Counted from the first letter of the stretch, positions 18,380 to 28,168 are shown. The stretch: DNA of 64,000 nt from Macellibacteroides fermentans (GCF_013409575.1 NZ_JACCCY010000002.1:682001-746000); one strand, 5' to 3'. Notes: generated by a model not told the origin, from the sequence alone. Translations and numbers: made by a program.

Positions 18380-19636
18380 TCACTCCTGTTGTTTTCTCAA
18401 TTTATTTGCTGCTTTTTCCAAAGATTCGGTCGGCTCGATAATGTTATAGGATCCCCAGAAGTTTTCGTCTCTGAAGTCGCTGACCTTATCAGATAAAGAC
18501 TGGCTTGATTTGAATGACATTTTGTATGGAATAGCATTTACAGCCTGATCTTTGCTATCGGTAACCACCATTTCGGAAACCATGGCATAGTTTGTAGAGA
18601 ATAGCCTGCGTTTCCAGTCACATTTAAATCGTACCTCATTGCGTATGTAATTCAGATAGCTTTTACCATTCACCTGCTTGTAAGTAACCAGGAAGGAAAC
18701 TTCGACAGGGCGAAAGCGAAGTCCGGCTGGTTTTTTCTTTAAGATGGCACCGGTAGCTTTGTCCCGGTCTTCCATATTGAGGTTAAACTCAGCTCTTGTA
18801 AAGGCCAGACTTTCTTTATCGATATACAATTTTCCATAGTGCAGTGCGTAGGGTAGGATAGCCTGCGGCTGGAAGCTGATTACATACTGCGGGCGGTTGT
18901 CCATCACTACAGACTCTTCCATACGGAAGCTAAAGTAGCCAAGAGTTGTCTTATCCAGTAAAATATCCGGATTCTTTACTATATCCACGTAAAGTGAAAG
19001 ATTCGGGCCACCCAAAAGTTTTACAATCAGGGTATCACTGGCTTTCTGACTTAACAAAGCACGTCCTTTAAAAATCTGAACACGGTCTCGGGAAGCATCC
19101 TCATCGTACGGAGTTTTATAAACATCGATAATTGCTTCTGAGATATTGATGTAACGTTTGCCTTTCTGAGCCGTTTCACGGTAGAAACCAGTTAGCAATG
19201 TAGGCTTTTCACTGTAGTTCTTACCAATCCTGTTCATAGCCTCCTCAACAAGCATTCTCGGATCGTGGGCTCTTACAACCACCTCTTCCAGCACATTCGC
19301 ATTCTGAGTAAGCATTACGTTTTCATCTACCATATCATTACCAGTCAACGCGATCCGGTAATTGTAGTAACCTATATGGGAAATTTCTACCACCTTGGCC
19401 TGCAGGGAGTCCTGCACCTTGATGGTGAATTCACCGTCGGAGTTGGTAATGGTACCAACGTTGGTTCCCGGAACAGAGATATTTACATACTCAAGTTTTT
19501 TCTTTGTCTGTTTGTCTTTAACTGTTCCGCTTACAATAAAATAGTTGCCCTCTTCCTGAGCCTGCAACGGGTAACTGCTGAGAAGCAAAAGTGCCGTCAT
19601 CAGATAACCAAATAAAAAATACATCCTGGTTTTCAT
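18380..19636 (-). CDS. Carboxypeptidase-regulatory-like domain surface protein, paralog of the STN protein
   Basis: A 418-residue exported protein with a signal peptide (cleavage near SYPLQAQEE), a CarboxypepD_reg-like domain (residues about 32-115; TNSDGEFTIKVQDS, ISHIGYYNYRI), and a C-terminal domain (about 120-418) homologous to that of the protein at 15355-16908. It lacks the STN domain. It is the first gene of the cassette, 48 bases before the sigma gene. Isolated carboxypeptidase-regulatory-like domains are common in Bacteroidetes surface proteins; the C-terminal domain is not one I can name. It could be a regulated output or a co-receptor of the signalling system. Confidence 0.75.
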   Translation of the reverse strand: MKTRMYFLFGYLMTALLLLSSYPLQAQEEGNYFIVSGTVKDKQTKKKLEYVNISVPGTNVGTITNSDGEFTIKVQDSLQAKVVEISHIGYYNYRIALTGNDMVDENVMLTQNANVLEEVVVRAHDPRMLVEEAMNRIGKNYSEKPTLLTGFYRETAQKGKRYINISEAIIDVYKTPYDEDASRDRVQIFKGRALLSQKASDTLIVKLLGGPNLSLYVDIVKNPDILLDKTTLGYFSFRMEESVVMDNRPQYVISFQPQAILPYALHYGKLYIDKESLAFTRAEFNLNMEDRDKATGAILKKKPAGLRFRPVEVSFLVTYKQVNGKSYLNYIRNEVRFKCDWKRRLFSTNYAMVSEMVVTDSKDQAVNAIPYKMSFKSSQSLSDKVSDFRDENFWGSYNIIEPTESLEKAANKLRKQQE

Positions 19637-19719
19637 ATTTGTACGTTTTTAGTGTGGATACTTCCAATTCTTGTTTGTACTTCTAAGATCGCCCACCCAT
19701 CAAATACCCTATGAAAAAA

Positions 19720-19761
19720 TACAAAAAAATAAAGCGGAGATGCATTTTTTTGCATCCCCGC
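19720..19761 (-). terminator. Intrinsic terminator after ybaK
   Basis: On the minus strand GCGGGGATGC pairs with GCATCTCCGC (10 bp with one A-C mismatch) around an A-rich loop, and is followed by TTTATTTTTTTG. It lies 42 bases past the ybaK stop and ends the tex-ybaK transcript before the signalling cassette. Confidence 0.8.
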
Positions 19762-19802
19762 CCTATATAGTCTAAAAAGTGTCTCGTTATTCTGCTAAAT
19801 AT

Positions 19803-20276
19803 CTATAGTAATACACAAACCGTAGCCCTAACTTCTCTTATAAGATCAGAGGGAGAAAGTCTGATTTGTAGTCCCCGTTGTCCCGCACTCACATAAATCT
19901 GCTGGTAATTCAGACAAGTTTCATGAATAAAAGTGGGAAACTGTTTTTTCATGCCAACGGGAGAACAAGCCCCCCGGATGTATCCGGTAGTAGGAAGCAA
20001 CTCCTTCATGGGAATCATATCACAATTCTTGTTGCCCGAAACTTTGGCGGCTAACTTAAGATCCACCTCCTCCTGTCCCGGAATCACACATACAAAGAAA
20101 CCCGTTTTATCGCCTTTCAGTACCAGCGTTTTAAAAACCTGATTCACATCTTCTCCCAATTGCTCAGCTACGTGTATGGCACTCAGATCACTTTCGTCCA
20201 CCTCATAAGGAATCAGTTCGTAGGCCACTTTGGCTTTGTCCAGTAACCTGGCAACATTCGTCTTATTTACTTTCAT
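19803..20276 (-). CDS. ybaK: Cys-tRNA(Pro) deacylase, YbaK/EbsC family
   Basis: A 157-residue trans-editing enzyme that hydrolyses Cys-tRNA(Pro) made in error by prolyl-tRNA synthetase. It is full length, with the YbaK fold motifs VNQVFKTLVLKGDKTGFFV (containing the conserved lysine), IPGQEEVDLKLAAK and GYIRGACSPVGMKKQFPTF. The first 14 bases overlap the end of tex, so translation of the two is probably coupled. An intrinsic terminator follows. Confidence 0.93.
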   Translation of the reverse strand: MKVNKTNVARLLDKAKVAYELIPYEVDESDLSAIHVAEQLGEDVNQVFKTLVLKGDKTGFFVCVIPGQEEVDLKLAAKVSGNKNCDMIPMKELLPTTGYIRGACSPVGMKKQFPTFIHETCLNYQQIYVSAGQRGLQIRLSPSDLIREVRATVCVLL

Positions 20277-22404
20277 TTGCTAACCCTTTCATCGATAGTT
20301 GAACGCGCTTACGTACTAAATCAACGCTTTGAACCCGTACTTGCACATGCTGGTGCATGCTCACCACCTGGGTGGGATCGGTGATAAACCTGTCGGCCAT
20401 TTCCGAAATATGTACCAATCCGTTTTCCTTGATACCCACATCCACAAAACAGCCGAAGGCCGTGATGTTGGTAACAATACCCGGTAAAACCATCCCCTCT
20501 TTCAGGTCTTCCAGTTTCTTTACGTTCGGATCAAACTCGAACACCTTGATGGTCTGGCGCGGATCCCTGCCGGGTTTATCCAACTCTTCCATGATATCTG
20601 TCAGTGTAGGCATCCCTATCGTAGCACTTACATACTTCTGCAGATTCAATTTCTTTTTAAGCTCCTTATTGGCGATCAGTTCCGAAACAGTACAATTCAG
20701 ATCCTTAGCCATCTGTTCCACAATGGAGTAACTTTCGGGATGCACTGCCGAATTATCCAACGGATTTTTGCCGCTGGTGATGCGAAGGAAGCCTGCCGAC
20801 TGCTCGAAAGCTTTTTCTCCCATCCGAGGAACCTTCAGAAGCTCTCTTCGTGAAGCAAACGGGCCATGTTCTGCACGGTAGTTAACGATGTTCTGCGCCA
20901 GCGTCGGTCCAAGTCCCGAAATATACGTAAGCAGGTGTTTGCTGGCTGTATTTACATCCACACCCACCAGATTCACGCAACTCTCCACAGTCTGATCCAG
21001 ACTTTTCTTCAGTGCTCCCTGTTCCACATCGTGCTGGTATTGTCCCACACCAATGCTTTTGGGATCAATCTTTACCAGTTCGGCCAACGGATCCATCAAC
21101 CTTCTGCCTATGCTCACGGCACCACGTACGGTTACGTCGTATTCAGGAAACTCCTCGCGGGCAATTTTAGAGGCCGAATAGACTGACGCACCGTTCTCAC
21201 TCACCACAAATACCTGTACCTTGCGATCGTATCGGATACCGGTGATAAACTGCTCTGTTTCCCTGCTGGCCGTTCCGTTTCCTATGGCAATGGCATCAAT
21301 GGCATAGGTGCTAACCAGCTGCGCTACTTTTGAAGCAGCCTTTCCCTTCTCGTTCTGGGGTGGGTGAGGGTAGATGGCTTCGTTATGGACCAGATTACCC
21401 TGGGCATCCAGACACACCACCTTACATCCCGTGCGATAACCCGGATCCACGCCCAATACCCTTTTCTGACCAAGGGGAGGCGACAGTAACAGCTGGCGAA
21501 GGTTTTCGGAGAATACCCGGATTGCCTCCTCATCAGCCTTCATTTTGCTGAGGTTGGCAAATTCGGTTTCGATAGACGGTTTCAATAACCTTTTGAAGGA
21601 ATCACCAACCGCCTCTTCCACCTGTGCAGACGCGTCAGAACGCCCCTTAACGAACCGTCGGTTCAGTCTCTCGATACACCCTTCGGCATCCGGCGAGATA
21701 GACACCCTCAAAAAACCTTCAGCCTCACCACGGCGCAGAGCAAGCAACCGGTGAGACGAACAGCGGTTCAACGGTTCGCTGAAGTCGAAATAGTCGCGAT
21801 ACTTGCTACCTTCCTCTTCCTTGCCCTTAACCACTTTGGATGAAATAACAGCCGTCCGCGAAAACGAATTACGTACTGTATTACGAGCCTGCTCGTCTTC
21901 GTTCACCCATTCGGCAATAATATCCCGGGCACCCTGAAGCGCCTCACGTACATCCTTAACCTCACCTTTCACGTAAGGCGATGCGGCTTTGGTACTATCC
22001 TGAGCTGTTTGAAGCATAAGTAAGGTAGCCAGAGGCTCCAACCCCTTTTTGCGGGCAATCTCCGCTTTGGTCTGCCGTTTCGGCTTGTAAGGCAGGTAAA
22101 TATCTTCCAGCTCCGTGCTATCCCACGAGGTCTCAATGCGTTTTTTAAGTTCGGGAGTAAGCTTACCCTGTTCATCAATAGAAGCCAGTATCGTCTCTTT
22201 ACGCTTACTTACCTCCTTTAATTTGCCGTAATGATCGTTAATATCCCCAATCTGCACCTCATCCAGGCCACCGGTCACCTCTTTGCGGTACCGGCTAATA
22301 AAAGGAATGGTAGCCCCTTCGTCCAGCAGCCCCATTGTTTTTTCAACCTGACGCGCCGGAATGCCCAACGCCTTGGAGATAAGTGAATAAAATATTTCAG
22401 TCAT
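20263..22404 (-). CDS. tex: Tex-family RNA-binding transcription accessory protein
   Basis: A 713-residue cytoplasmic nucleic-acid-binding protein of full family length. In order: Tex N-terminal helical region (FISRYRKEVTGGLDEVQIGDI), a YqgF/RNase H-like domain (VLGVDPGYRTGCKVVCLD), helix-hairpin-helix motifs (YISGLGPTLAQNIVNYR; LLKVPRMGEKAFEQSAGFLR), and a C-terminal S1 domain (GMVLPGIVTNITAFGCFVDV). Tex proteins associate with transcription complexes; the exact role is unsettled. It overlaps ybaK by 14 bases and starts 3 bases after the ABC fusion gene's stop, so all may be one transcription unit. Confidence 0.95.
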   Translation of the reverse strand: MTEIFYSLISKALGIPARQVEKTMGLLDEGATIPFISRYRKEVTGGLDEVQIGDINDHYGKLKEVSKRKETILASIDEQGKLTPELKKRIETSWDSTELEDIYLPYKPKRQTKAEIARKKGLEPLATLLMLQTAQDSTKAASPYVKGEVKDVREALQGARDIIAEWVNEDEQARNTVRNSFSRTAVISSKVVKGKEEEGSKYRDYFDFSEPLNRCSSHRLLALRRGEAEGFLRVSISPDAEGCIERLNRRFVKGRSDASAQVEEAVGDSFKRLLKPSIETEFANLSKMKADEEAIRVFSENLRQLLLSPPLGQKRVLGVDPGYRTGCKVVCLDAQGNLVHNEAIYPHPPQNEKGKAASKVAQLVSTYAIDAIAIGNGTASRETEQFITGIRYDRKVQVFVVSENGASVYSASKIAREEFPEYDVTVRGAVSIGRRLMDPLAELVKIDPKSIGVGQYQHDVEQGALKKSLDQTVESCVNLVGVDVNTASKHLLTYISGLGPTLAQNIVNYRAEHGPFASRRELLKVPRMGEKAFEQSAGFLRITSGKNPLDNSAVHPESYSIVEQMAKDLNCTVSELIANKELKKKLNLQKYVSATIGMPTLTDIMEELDKPGRDPRQTIKVFEFDPNVKKLEDLKEGMVLPGIVTNITAFGCFVDVGIKENGLVHISEMADRFITDPTQVVSMHQHVQVRVQSVDLVRKRVQLSMKGLANESK

Positions 22405-22407
22405 TTG

Positions 22408-23781
22408 TTATAGTTTTATTGTTTCGTCTGCCAGCAAGGACAACGAGTCCGGCTGATGCGATACAAAGATAATAGTCTGTTTATTGATTTTGTGCAATGC
22501 TTTGATCTGATTGATGATCCGAGCGGTAAGCGCCTCGTCGAGCCCTTTGAACGGTTCGTCCATCAGCAGTAAAGACGAAGGGAAAGCCAGTGCCCTGGCA
22601 ATGGCCACACGTTGTTGCTGACCGTAACTTAATGCCTCCGGCCGATGTTCTGCCACCTCATCCAGCTCCATGAGCGAACAAAAATGTCTGGCAAGTTGCA
22701 TACTCTTTTCTTTTGTATAGAAAGAGGCGAGGGGAAGAGCAATGTTATCGGTAGCCGATAGATGATTCAGCAGGGCAGGTTCCTGAAACACAGCTGCAAT
22801 AGCCTGTATATTTCCTTTCCCTATTTTCCCCGAAGCCGGCTTCAGCGAACCGTCAATCAAACGGAGCAAGGTAGTCTTTCCTCGGCCAGACGGAGCCGAC
22901 AGTCCGTATACCCGTCCTCCCTCAAACCGGAGGGAGAGATTGTCTAATATCATACGATGCCCATAACCAACGGAAACTTGCTCGAGTATCACCTCCGGTC
23001 CACCGCAAGTAGCCGGAGCGCAATCGGTTTTCCTGTAACGCACCGGAATATCCAACCTGCTCAACCTATCCAAACCCCTGTCGAATGCAAAGCTTAAAGC
23101 CACCGCTATGACAGTCCACGCCAACAATTCGGGGACCTCTATGAAAGTCTGCGCCCTTTTCATTTCACTGCCAATTCCAAAAGCACATTGCGAAAGAACC
23201 TCTCCCATGATAATGGCCCGCCATCCAAAGCCAGCCGCCGATGCCAAACCACTGAAAAGAAAAGGCTTAATCTGCGGATATACAATCTGCGTGAACCGGT
23301 TGGTACGGTTCATATGGAACACCATACCCATCACCGACAGCGGAGCACGCAAGTGCAGCAATCCCTTGGTAAGATTCTCGCTCAGCAACGGAAACATGGT
23401 AAGGAAGGCAATCATAAAAGGAATCTGCTCCGGCTGCAGAAACAGCAAGGCAAGCAAAATAAAAGAGATAACAGGAACCGACCGCATCAGGGTGAGCAAC
23501 GGTTTAAACAACCCGTATACCTGTTCATGCCGGGCAAACAACAAAGCAAACAACAGGGCAAGTACCCCCGAAACCAGTAATCCTGCAACTCCTCTACCCA
23601 AGGTAGCCAGTACAGACAGGTAAAACTCCGGAGTTACCCACAGCTTACCCAAGGCAACAAACAACTCCGGCAACCCCGGCACCAAAGCCGGATTGTTGGC
23701 CGTTATCGCCAGCACCTCCCATACCAGACATAAAATGCCGATGGAAAGCAAGGAACGTATGCTCTTCTTCAGTGTACGCAT
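22408..23781 (-). CDS. ABC importer with permease fused to ATPase (nitrate/sulfonate/thiamine-precursor type)
   Basis: A 457-residue fusion. Residues about 1-245 form a BPD-type inner-membrane permease of the SsuC/TauC class, with the coupling loop AAGFGWRAIIMGEVLSQ. Residues about 260-457 form a nucleotide-binding domain with Walker A (SAPSGRGKTTLLR), signature (LSYGQQQRVAIARAL), Walker B (LLLMDEP) and the switch histidine (FVSHQPDS). In most bacteria these are two genes. It overlaps the binding-protein gene by 13 bases. The substrate is unknown; the family imports taurine, alkanesulfonates, nitrate or pyrimidine precursors. Confidence 0.92.
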   Translation of the reverse strand: MRTLKKSIRSLLSIGILCLVWEVLAITANNPALVPGLPELFVALGKLWVTPEFYLSVLATLGRGVAGLLVSGVLALLFALLFARHEQVYGLFKPLLTLMRSVPVISFILLALLFLQPEQIPFMIAFLTMFPLLSENLTKGLLHLRAPLSVMGMVFHMNRTNRFTQIVYPQIKPFLFSGLASAAGFGWRAIIMGEVLSQCAFGIGSEMKRAQTFIEVPELLAWTVIAVALSFAFDRGLDRLSRLDIPVRYRKTDCAPATCGGPEVILEQVSVGYGHRMILDNLSLRFEGGRVYGLSAPSGRGKTTLLRLIDGSLKPASGKIGKGNIQAIAAVFQEPALLNHLSATDNIALPLASFYTKEKSMQLARHFCSLMELDEVAEHRPEALSYGQQQRVAIARALAFPSSLLLMDEPFKGLDEALTARIINQIKALHKINKQTIIFVSHQPDSLSLLADETIKL

Positions 23782-24671
23782 AAAAAGAATGTATCATCGG
23801 GCAGCTTGCCGCCCAAAGCCTTTGGTTCGTAAGCCAATATAATTGTAAGCAGATTCTGTACCGCCTCTTTGGCCCGGCAGGCAGGCACATAGTCGATGCG
23901 GCAACGGTGAATACTGCTTTCGGTAAGCATACCCTTGGCGAAAATACCCTTCTCCTCAAGGATACGTATCGCCTGATAGGGTTGTTCTACGGCAAAGCGA
24001 CACGAAGCACGAAGCAACGAATCAAGCGCCGGCTGCATTTGCATACCTCTTTCGCTAAGCACGATAGCTGTTTGTGCAAATCCCTGTGCATCCGGATCCG
24101 GACGGTTCAGGTCGGCCACAAGCCGTACAGTGCTGTCCTTCTTTAATGCCATGCTCACAAACGGCTCGCTGAGCACCGCCGTCTGGACCGTTCCGGACAG
24201 TAACCCCGTAAAAAGGTCCCTTGCAGAGCCGAAGGTATAATTGAGCTCCGGTTTCCATTCCGGGTGATTGTTCAGGTAATAGCGTGTCAGAATATCGGGA
24301 GAGGTCCCACTCCCGAAGAGGTGAAGCTCTCCGGAGGTGGAATCTCTGCCCACCACATACAATGTACCCCATAGCGGACAACCAAGTAATGGATAGTTCA
24401 CCCCTTTGTTGTATAGATTTACTGCGCTTAACATGGGCAGCACAGCCAGCTCCGCTTCTCCTTTGATAAGATGCGCCTGAATCAGCTCGGGCGAGTCGAC
24501 CACCTCGATCTGCAGCAACTTGCCGTTAACCGTTACCGAAGTATCCATCAGTTGGGCGAAAGCAATGGCCGATGGACCCCTTAATAGTTTAACGCGTACT
24601 ATATTATCCTCTTTTCGTGCAGGATTACAGGCGCACAGAAGGCAAAGTAAAAGACATACCGGAATCTTCAT
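23769..24671 (-). CDS. ABC importer substrate-binding lipoprotein (SsuA/ThiY/NMT1-like)
   Basis: A 300-residue periplasmic binding protein with a lipobox (CLLCAC, lipidated Cys at residue 15). The body matches the NMT1/SsuA-like fold: VRVKLLRGPSAIAFAQL, a low-affinity competitor loop around ELIQAHLIKGEAELAVLP, and a second-lobe segment TAVLSEPFVSMALKK. It is the first gene of the importer pair and overlaps the fused permease-ATPase by 13 bases. Ligand unknown. Confidence 0.88.
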   Translation of the reverse strand: MKIPVCLLLCLLCACNPARKEDNIVRVKLLRGPSAIAFAQLMDTSVTVNGKLLQIEVVDSPELIQAHLIKGEAELAVLPMLSAVNLYNKGVNYPLLGCPLWGTLYVVGRDSTSGELHLFGSGTSPDILTRYYLNNHPEWKPELNYTFGSARDLFTGLLSGTVQTAVLSEPFVSMALKKDSTVRLVADLNRPDPDAQGFAQTAIVLSERGMQMQPALDSLLRASCRFAVEQPYQAIRILEEKGIFAKGMLTESSIHRCRIDYVPACRAKEAVQNLLTIILAYEPKALGGKLPDDTFFLCVH

Positions 24672-24749
24672 AACTGCAGAAGTTTACTGCAAATGTATAA
24701 ATAATTGTTGTATGCTAAGAATTATCTCCTAAATTTGCCCACCTAACAG

Positions 24750-25343
24750 ATGGCAAAGATGACCGATTTATTTAATGAAACGAGGTATGCCGACGAGGTA
24801 TACGATAAGCTTCTCTTTACCGACAGCCGCCTGAGTGGAAAGGAGTTTCAGGATTGTACCTTTCTGGCGTGCGACTTCAGCAACTCCAGTCTGCTGGACT
24901 GCAATTTTATTGATTGCCGCTTTGAGGCGTGCAACCTAAGCAACATTAAGCTGGGTAACACCGCCCTGAAGGGAGTGTGCTTCGAAAACAGTAAATTGCT
25001 GGGAACCGACTTTACCGACTGCTCCGACTTTCTCTTTGCCGTCCGCTTCGGGCAGTGTGTCCTTGATTATGCCTTCTTTATACGTAAAAACCTCAAAAAG
25101 ACGGTGTTCGACCAATGCTCCGTTCGCGAAGCCAACTTTAGCGAATCAAACCTTGCCGAGGCCAGCTTCCTGCAATGCGACCTGCAACAGACCGTTTTCG
25201 AACGGACCGATCTGCGAGGAGCCGACTTTCTTACGGCGTTCAATTATTCCATCAATCCCACGACAAACAACCTCCGTAAAGCCCGTTTCAGCTATCCTTC
25301 CGTATTGGGACTGTTGGACAGCTTTGGCGTAAAAGTAAGCTAA
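24750..25343 (+). CDS. Pentapeptide-repeat protein (Qnr/McbG-like)
   Basis: A 197-residue soluble protein made of A(D/N)LxF-type pentapeptide repeats from about residue 25 to 165 (for example CDFSNSSLLDCNFIDCRF; ANFSESNLAEASF), with a break near residues 90-110 and a C-terminal helical cap that may mediate dimerisation. Such right-handed beta-helices include the Qnr and McbG proteins that mimic DNA and protect gyrase. Length and layout fit that group, but gyrase protection is not shown by sequence. It is alone on the plus strand, convergent with the AGCS gene. Confidence 0.88.
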   Translation: MAKMTDLFNETRYADEVYDKLLFTDSRLSGKEFQDCTFLACDFSNSSLLDCNFIDCRFEACNLSNIKLGNTALKGVCFENSKLLGTDFTDCSDFLFAVRFGQCVLDYAFFIRKNLKKTVFDQCSVREANFSESNLAEASFLQCDLQQTVFERTDLRGADFLTAFNYSINPTTNNLRKARFSYPSVLGLLDSFGVKVS

Positions 25344-25356
25344 CGAAGAGCTTGAG

Positions 25357-27024
25357 TTACTTCTCCGTCTGTTGTTTCTTCCAGTATTCATTAACAGACT
25401 GTTTCACCTCTTTATGAAGCAACAAAATACCCAGTAAGTTGGGTAACGTCATCAAGGCGATGGTTACTCCGGAGAATATCCAGATAAGAGTGGTGTCTGT
25501 AAACGAGGCCAAAAAGAAACCCAGCACATAAATAACGTGGTATACAGGCACGTAACGGCTTCCCCACAAAAAAGTGACTGCCCTGTCGCCATAATAAGAC
25601 CAGGCAATGGCTGTGGAAAAGGCAAACATAAGCAATGAAAAAGGAATGATAAACTGTCCCCATTCTCCAAAGAACCCCCGCTTAAAGGCTTCAGTAGAAA
25701 GCGGGGCAGAGTGCAGAAGCGACTTTCCGTACACCGTGATAGGGTAGCTTTTCAGGACCGGAAGTTCAATCTTGCCTTTCTTTACAGTAAGTTCGCCGGT
25801 AAAAAGTGCCTTACCCTGCATAAAACGAACCCCTTCGGCAAACGAACGTGCATGTATCAGAGTGGCAGGTGTGGTAAGCTTTCCCTCTTTTACGACAATC
25901 TTACCATCGTACAAAGGCAACAGCTTTTCGCCTTTGATGTGTTGCCCTACGGCTAATTTCTGGGCAGGGTCAGCCTCGTTGTAGGTACCGGCAAGCAACA
26001 CCATGTCGGCCTGCTGAAACTTATTCTCGTACTTCTCCATCCAGGTGCCGGAAGTAAGCAATACCATTCCTGTGAGCATACAAATAATAATGGTGTCGAT
26101 AAAAGGTTCGAGTAAAGCAACCATTCCTTCGGAAACCGGCTCTTTGGTCTTCGCCGCTGCATGGGCAATAGCAGCCGATCCCTGTCCCGCTTCATTGGAG
26201 AAAAGTCCCCGGTTTACACCCCGGTTAAAGGCAAGCGCCACTCCGGCACCCAAAAAACCACCGGCAGCCGCAGAGCCGTTCAACACGTTATCGAACAACA
26301 TCACCAGCGATGGAATAATATTTTCGTAATTGTAAATGACCACGCTAAGTGCTCCCAGAAAATAAAAGACAGCCATAAAGGGTACCAGCTTCTCCGTAAC
26401 TTTGGCAATGCGGGTGATACCTCCAATGATAATCAGTCCCAGCAACACAGAAAGCAAAGCCCCTGTAACGTACAGCGGAATATCAAAAGCGGCAAACATG
26501 GCATTGGAAATACTGTTAATCTGAGGCAGACATCCTGTACCGAAAGACGAGCAAATGGTGGCCAGTGCAAAAATGGCCGCTAACCAGCGCATGTGCAAAC
26601 GGTTTTTCATGTAGTACATAGGTCCCCCGGAAATGTATCCCTTCTCGGTCGTTTCGCGATACTTATGCGAAAGCGTAACCTCCACCATCTTGGTAGTCAT
26701 CCCCAGAAAGGCCGAAACAAACATCCAGAACAAAGCAGCCGGTCCCCCTAAATGAATAGCCAGTGCCACCCCGGCGATATTGCCGGTACCCACCGTACCG
26801 GACAAGGCCGTGGCCAACGATTGAAAATGCGACGTATCCCCTTTGTCCAGGTGATGGTCATACTTGCCCGACACCACTTTGATGGCATGACCAAAAAACC
26901 GCACCTGCGGAAACTTAAGATACAAAGTAAAGAAAAAACCGGTTCCCAGCAACAACAAAACGAACCATTGCGAACCCCCGATGTAAGAATCTATAAGAGA
27001 TAGAAAGCTGCCTATTTCTTGCAT
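25357..27024 (-). CDS. Alanine/glycine:cation symporter (AGCS) with a large insertion
   Basis: A 555-residue sodium-coupled amino-acid symporter. Family motifs are intact: [30 protein letters not shown], and [19 protein letters not shown]. Residues about 330-440 form a soluble insertion between the conserved [10 protein letters not shown] and the next helix ([14 protein letters not shown]). It contains a beta-rich repeat-like stretch ([24 protein letters not shown]). Most AGCS proteins are about 450-490 residues, so the insertion explains the extra length. It is monocistronic and transcribed away from the CDF gene's end. Confidence 0.9.
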   Translation of the reverse strand: MQEIGSFLSLIDSYIGGSQWFVLLLLGTGFFFTLYLKFPQVRFFGHAIKVVSGKYDHHLDKGDTSHFQSLATALSGTVGTGNIAGVALAIHLGGPAALFWMFVSAFLGMTTKMVEVTLSHKYRETTEKGYISGGPMYYMKNRLHMRWLAAIFALATICSSFGTGCLPQINSISNAMFAAFDIPLYVTGALLSVLLGLIIIGGITRIAKVTEKLVPFMAVFYFLGALSVVIYNYENIIPSLVMLFDNVLNGSAAAGGFLGAGVALAFNRGVNRGLFSNEAGQGSAAIAHAAAKTKEPVSEGMVALLEPFIDTIIICMLTGMVLLTSGTWMEKYENKFQQADMVLLAGTYNEADPAQKLAVGQHIKGEKLLPLYDGKIVVKEGKLTTPATLIHARSFAEGVRFMQGKALFTGELTVKKGKIELPVLKSYPITVYGKSLLHSAPLSTEAFKRGFFGEWGQFIIPFSLLMFAFSTAIAWSYYGDRAVTFLWGSRYVPVYHVIYVLGFFLASFTDTTLIWIFSGVTIALMTLPNLLGILLLHKEVKQSVNEYWKKQQTEK

Positions 27025-27086
27025 AAGTCAATCGTTTTTGTTTAAAAACTTTCGCAATATACAAAAAAATGTGGAAATCGTGTTAA

Positions 27087-27986
27087 TTAGTAAAAAGTTC
27101 CGCAATTGGTCTGCATACAAGCCTCTTCCTCCGTTTCGAACTCAACGGTGGCATGGTCAATTCCATGCGAAGCGCAGACCGATTTAATCTGTGTTTTGAT
27201 CGTATATTGCTCATCCAGTGTAGTTTCCGGAGCAATAACGGCATGCAGAGACATAATATTCTCCTCGCCGTCCAACGTCCACAGATGCACATCATGAATA
27301 GACAACACCCGGTCGGTATTCCTTATTTCCTCTTCCAGGCGCGCTATGTCCACGTCGGAAGGAACCTTTTGAAGCAATATACGGAAGGTAGCCTTCAGGT
27401 TTCGGTACACATTGGTAAGAATCCATATACTTATTCCGATAGAAAGCAGCGGATCCAGAATAGGCCATTCCACAAAATGCATCACGATACTTACGATAAG
27501 CACGGCAACCCAACCCAGCACATCCTCCATCATGTGGAGAGAAACCGCCCGTTCGTTAAGCGACGATCCCCTTTTTAACCGAATCACAGCCGCACCGTTT
27601 ACAATAATTCCCAGAATAGCCAGCACAAACATACCGGCAGCATCGGGCATTTGCGGTTCAATAATACGACCAATACACTCTTTGATCACTACTACGGAAC
27701 CAGCCAGCAGAACAACCGATATAAAAATAGCCCCAATCAGTGAGAACCTTTTGTAGCCGTAAGAGTAAAACCTGTCGCTTCGCCGTGCAGACACCTTCTG
27801 CAGATACCAGGCAACCCCCAGCGAAATGGAATCGCCAAAGTCGTGCAACGCATCAGACAGAATAGAAACACTGTTGGTGTAAATACCCCCAATAAGTTCG
27901 ATAATCGCAAAAATGAAATTCAAGAAAAAGGCAACCCGTATATTCCCGGTCGATGTATCGTGTGTATGATGATGATCGTGTCCCAT
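27087..27986 (-). CDS. Cation diffusion facilitator (CDF) metal exporter
   Basis: A 299-residue inner-membrane metal/proton antiporter, probably for zinc. The start at 27986 gives MGHDHHHTHD, a His-rich N-terminus typical of CDFs; upstream in-frame codons lack conservation. Six helices follow, with the HxxxD metal site of TM2 (LSDALHDFGDS) and that of TM5 (SLHMMEDVLGW). The C-terminal cytoplasmic domain (about 205-299) contains HDVHLWTLDGEE and ends in a Cys-bearing tail (EEACMQTNCGTFY). An upstream CATCTTTG near 28084-28091 is a near-consensus -7 box. Confidence 0.93.
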   Translation of the reverse strand: MGHDHHHTHDTSTGNIRVAFFLNFIFAIIELIGGIYTNSVSILSDALHDFGDSISLGVAWYLQKVSARRSDRFYSYGYKRFSLIGAIFISVVLLAGSVVVIKECIGRIIEPQMPDAAGMFVLAILGIIVNGAAVIRLKRGSSLNERAVSLHMMEDVLGWVAVLIVSIVMHFVEWPILDPLLSIGISIWILTNVYRNLKATFRILLQKVPSDVDIARLEEEIRNTDRVLSIHDVHLWTLDGEENIMSLHAVIAPETTLDEQYTIKTQIKSVCASHGIDHATVEFETEEEACMQTNCGTFY

Positions 27987-28168
27987 GATCGTTATATTCT
28001 TTAGTCTATAAAACACCCTTCCCCAACATTTTGTTACGAAGGGAGAGGGATAAGCTTCGTTATTTTTCTTAAACAACCTGCTTGCAAAGATGGAATATTT
28101 AATCGGTTTAGCCTATATTCTGATATAAATAATGCGTCAGGAAAAAAACGGTTTATATAAATACTACA

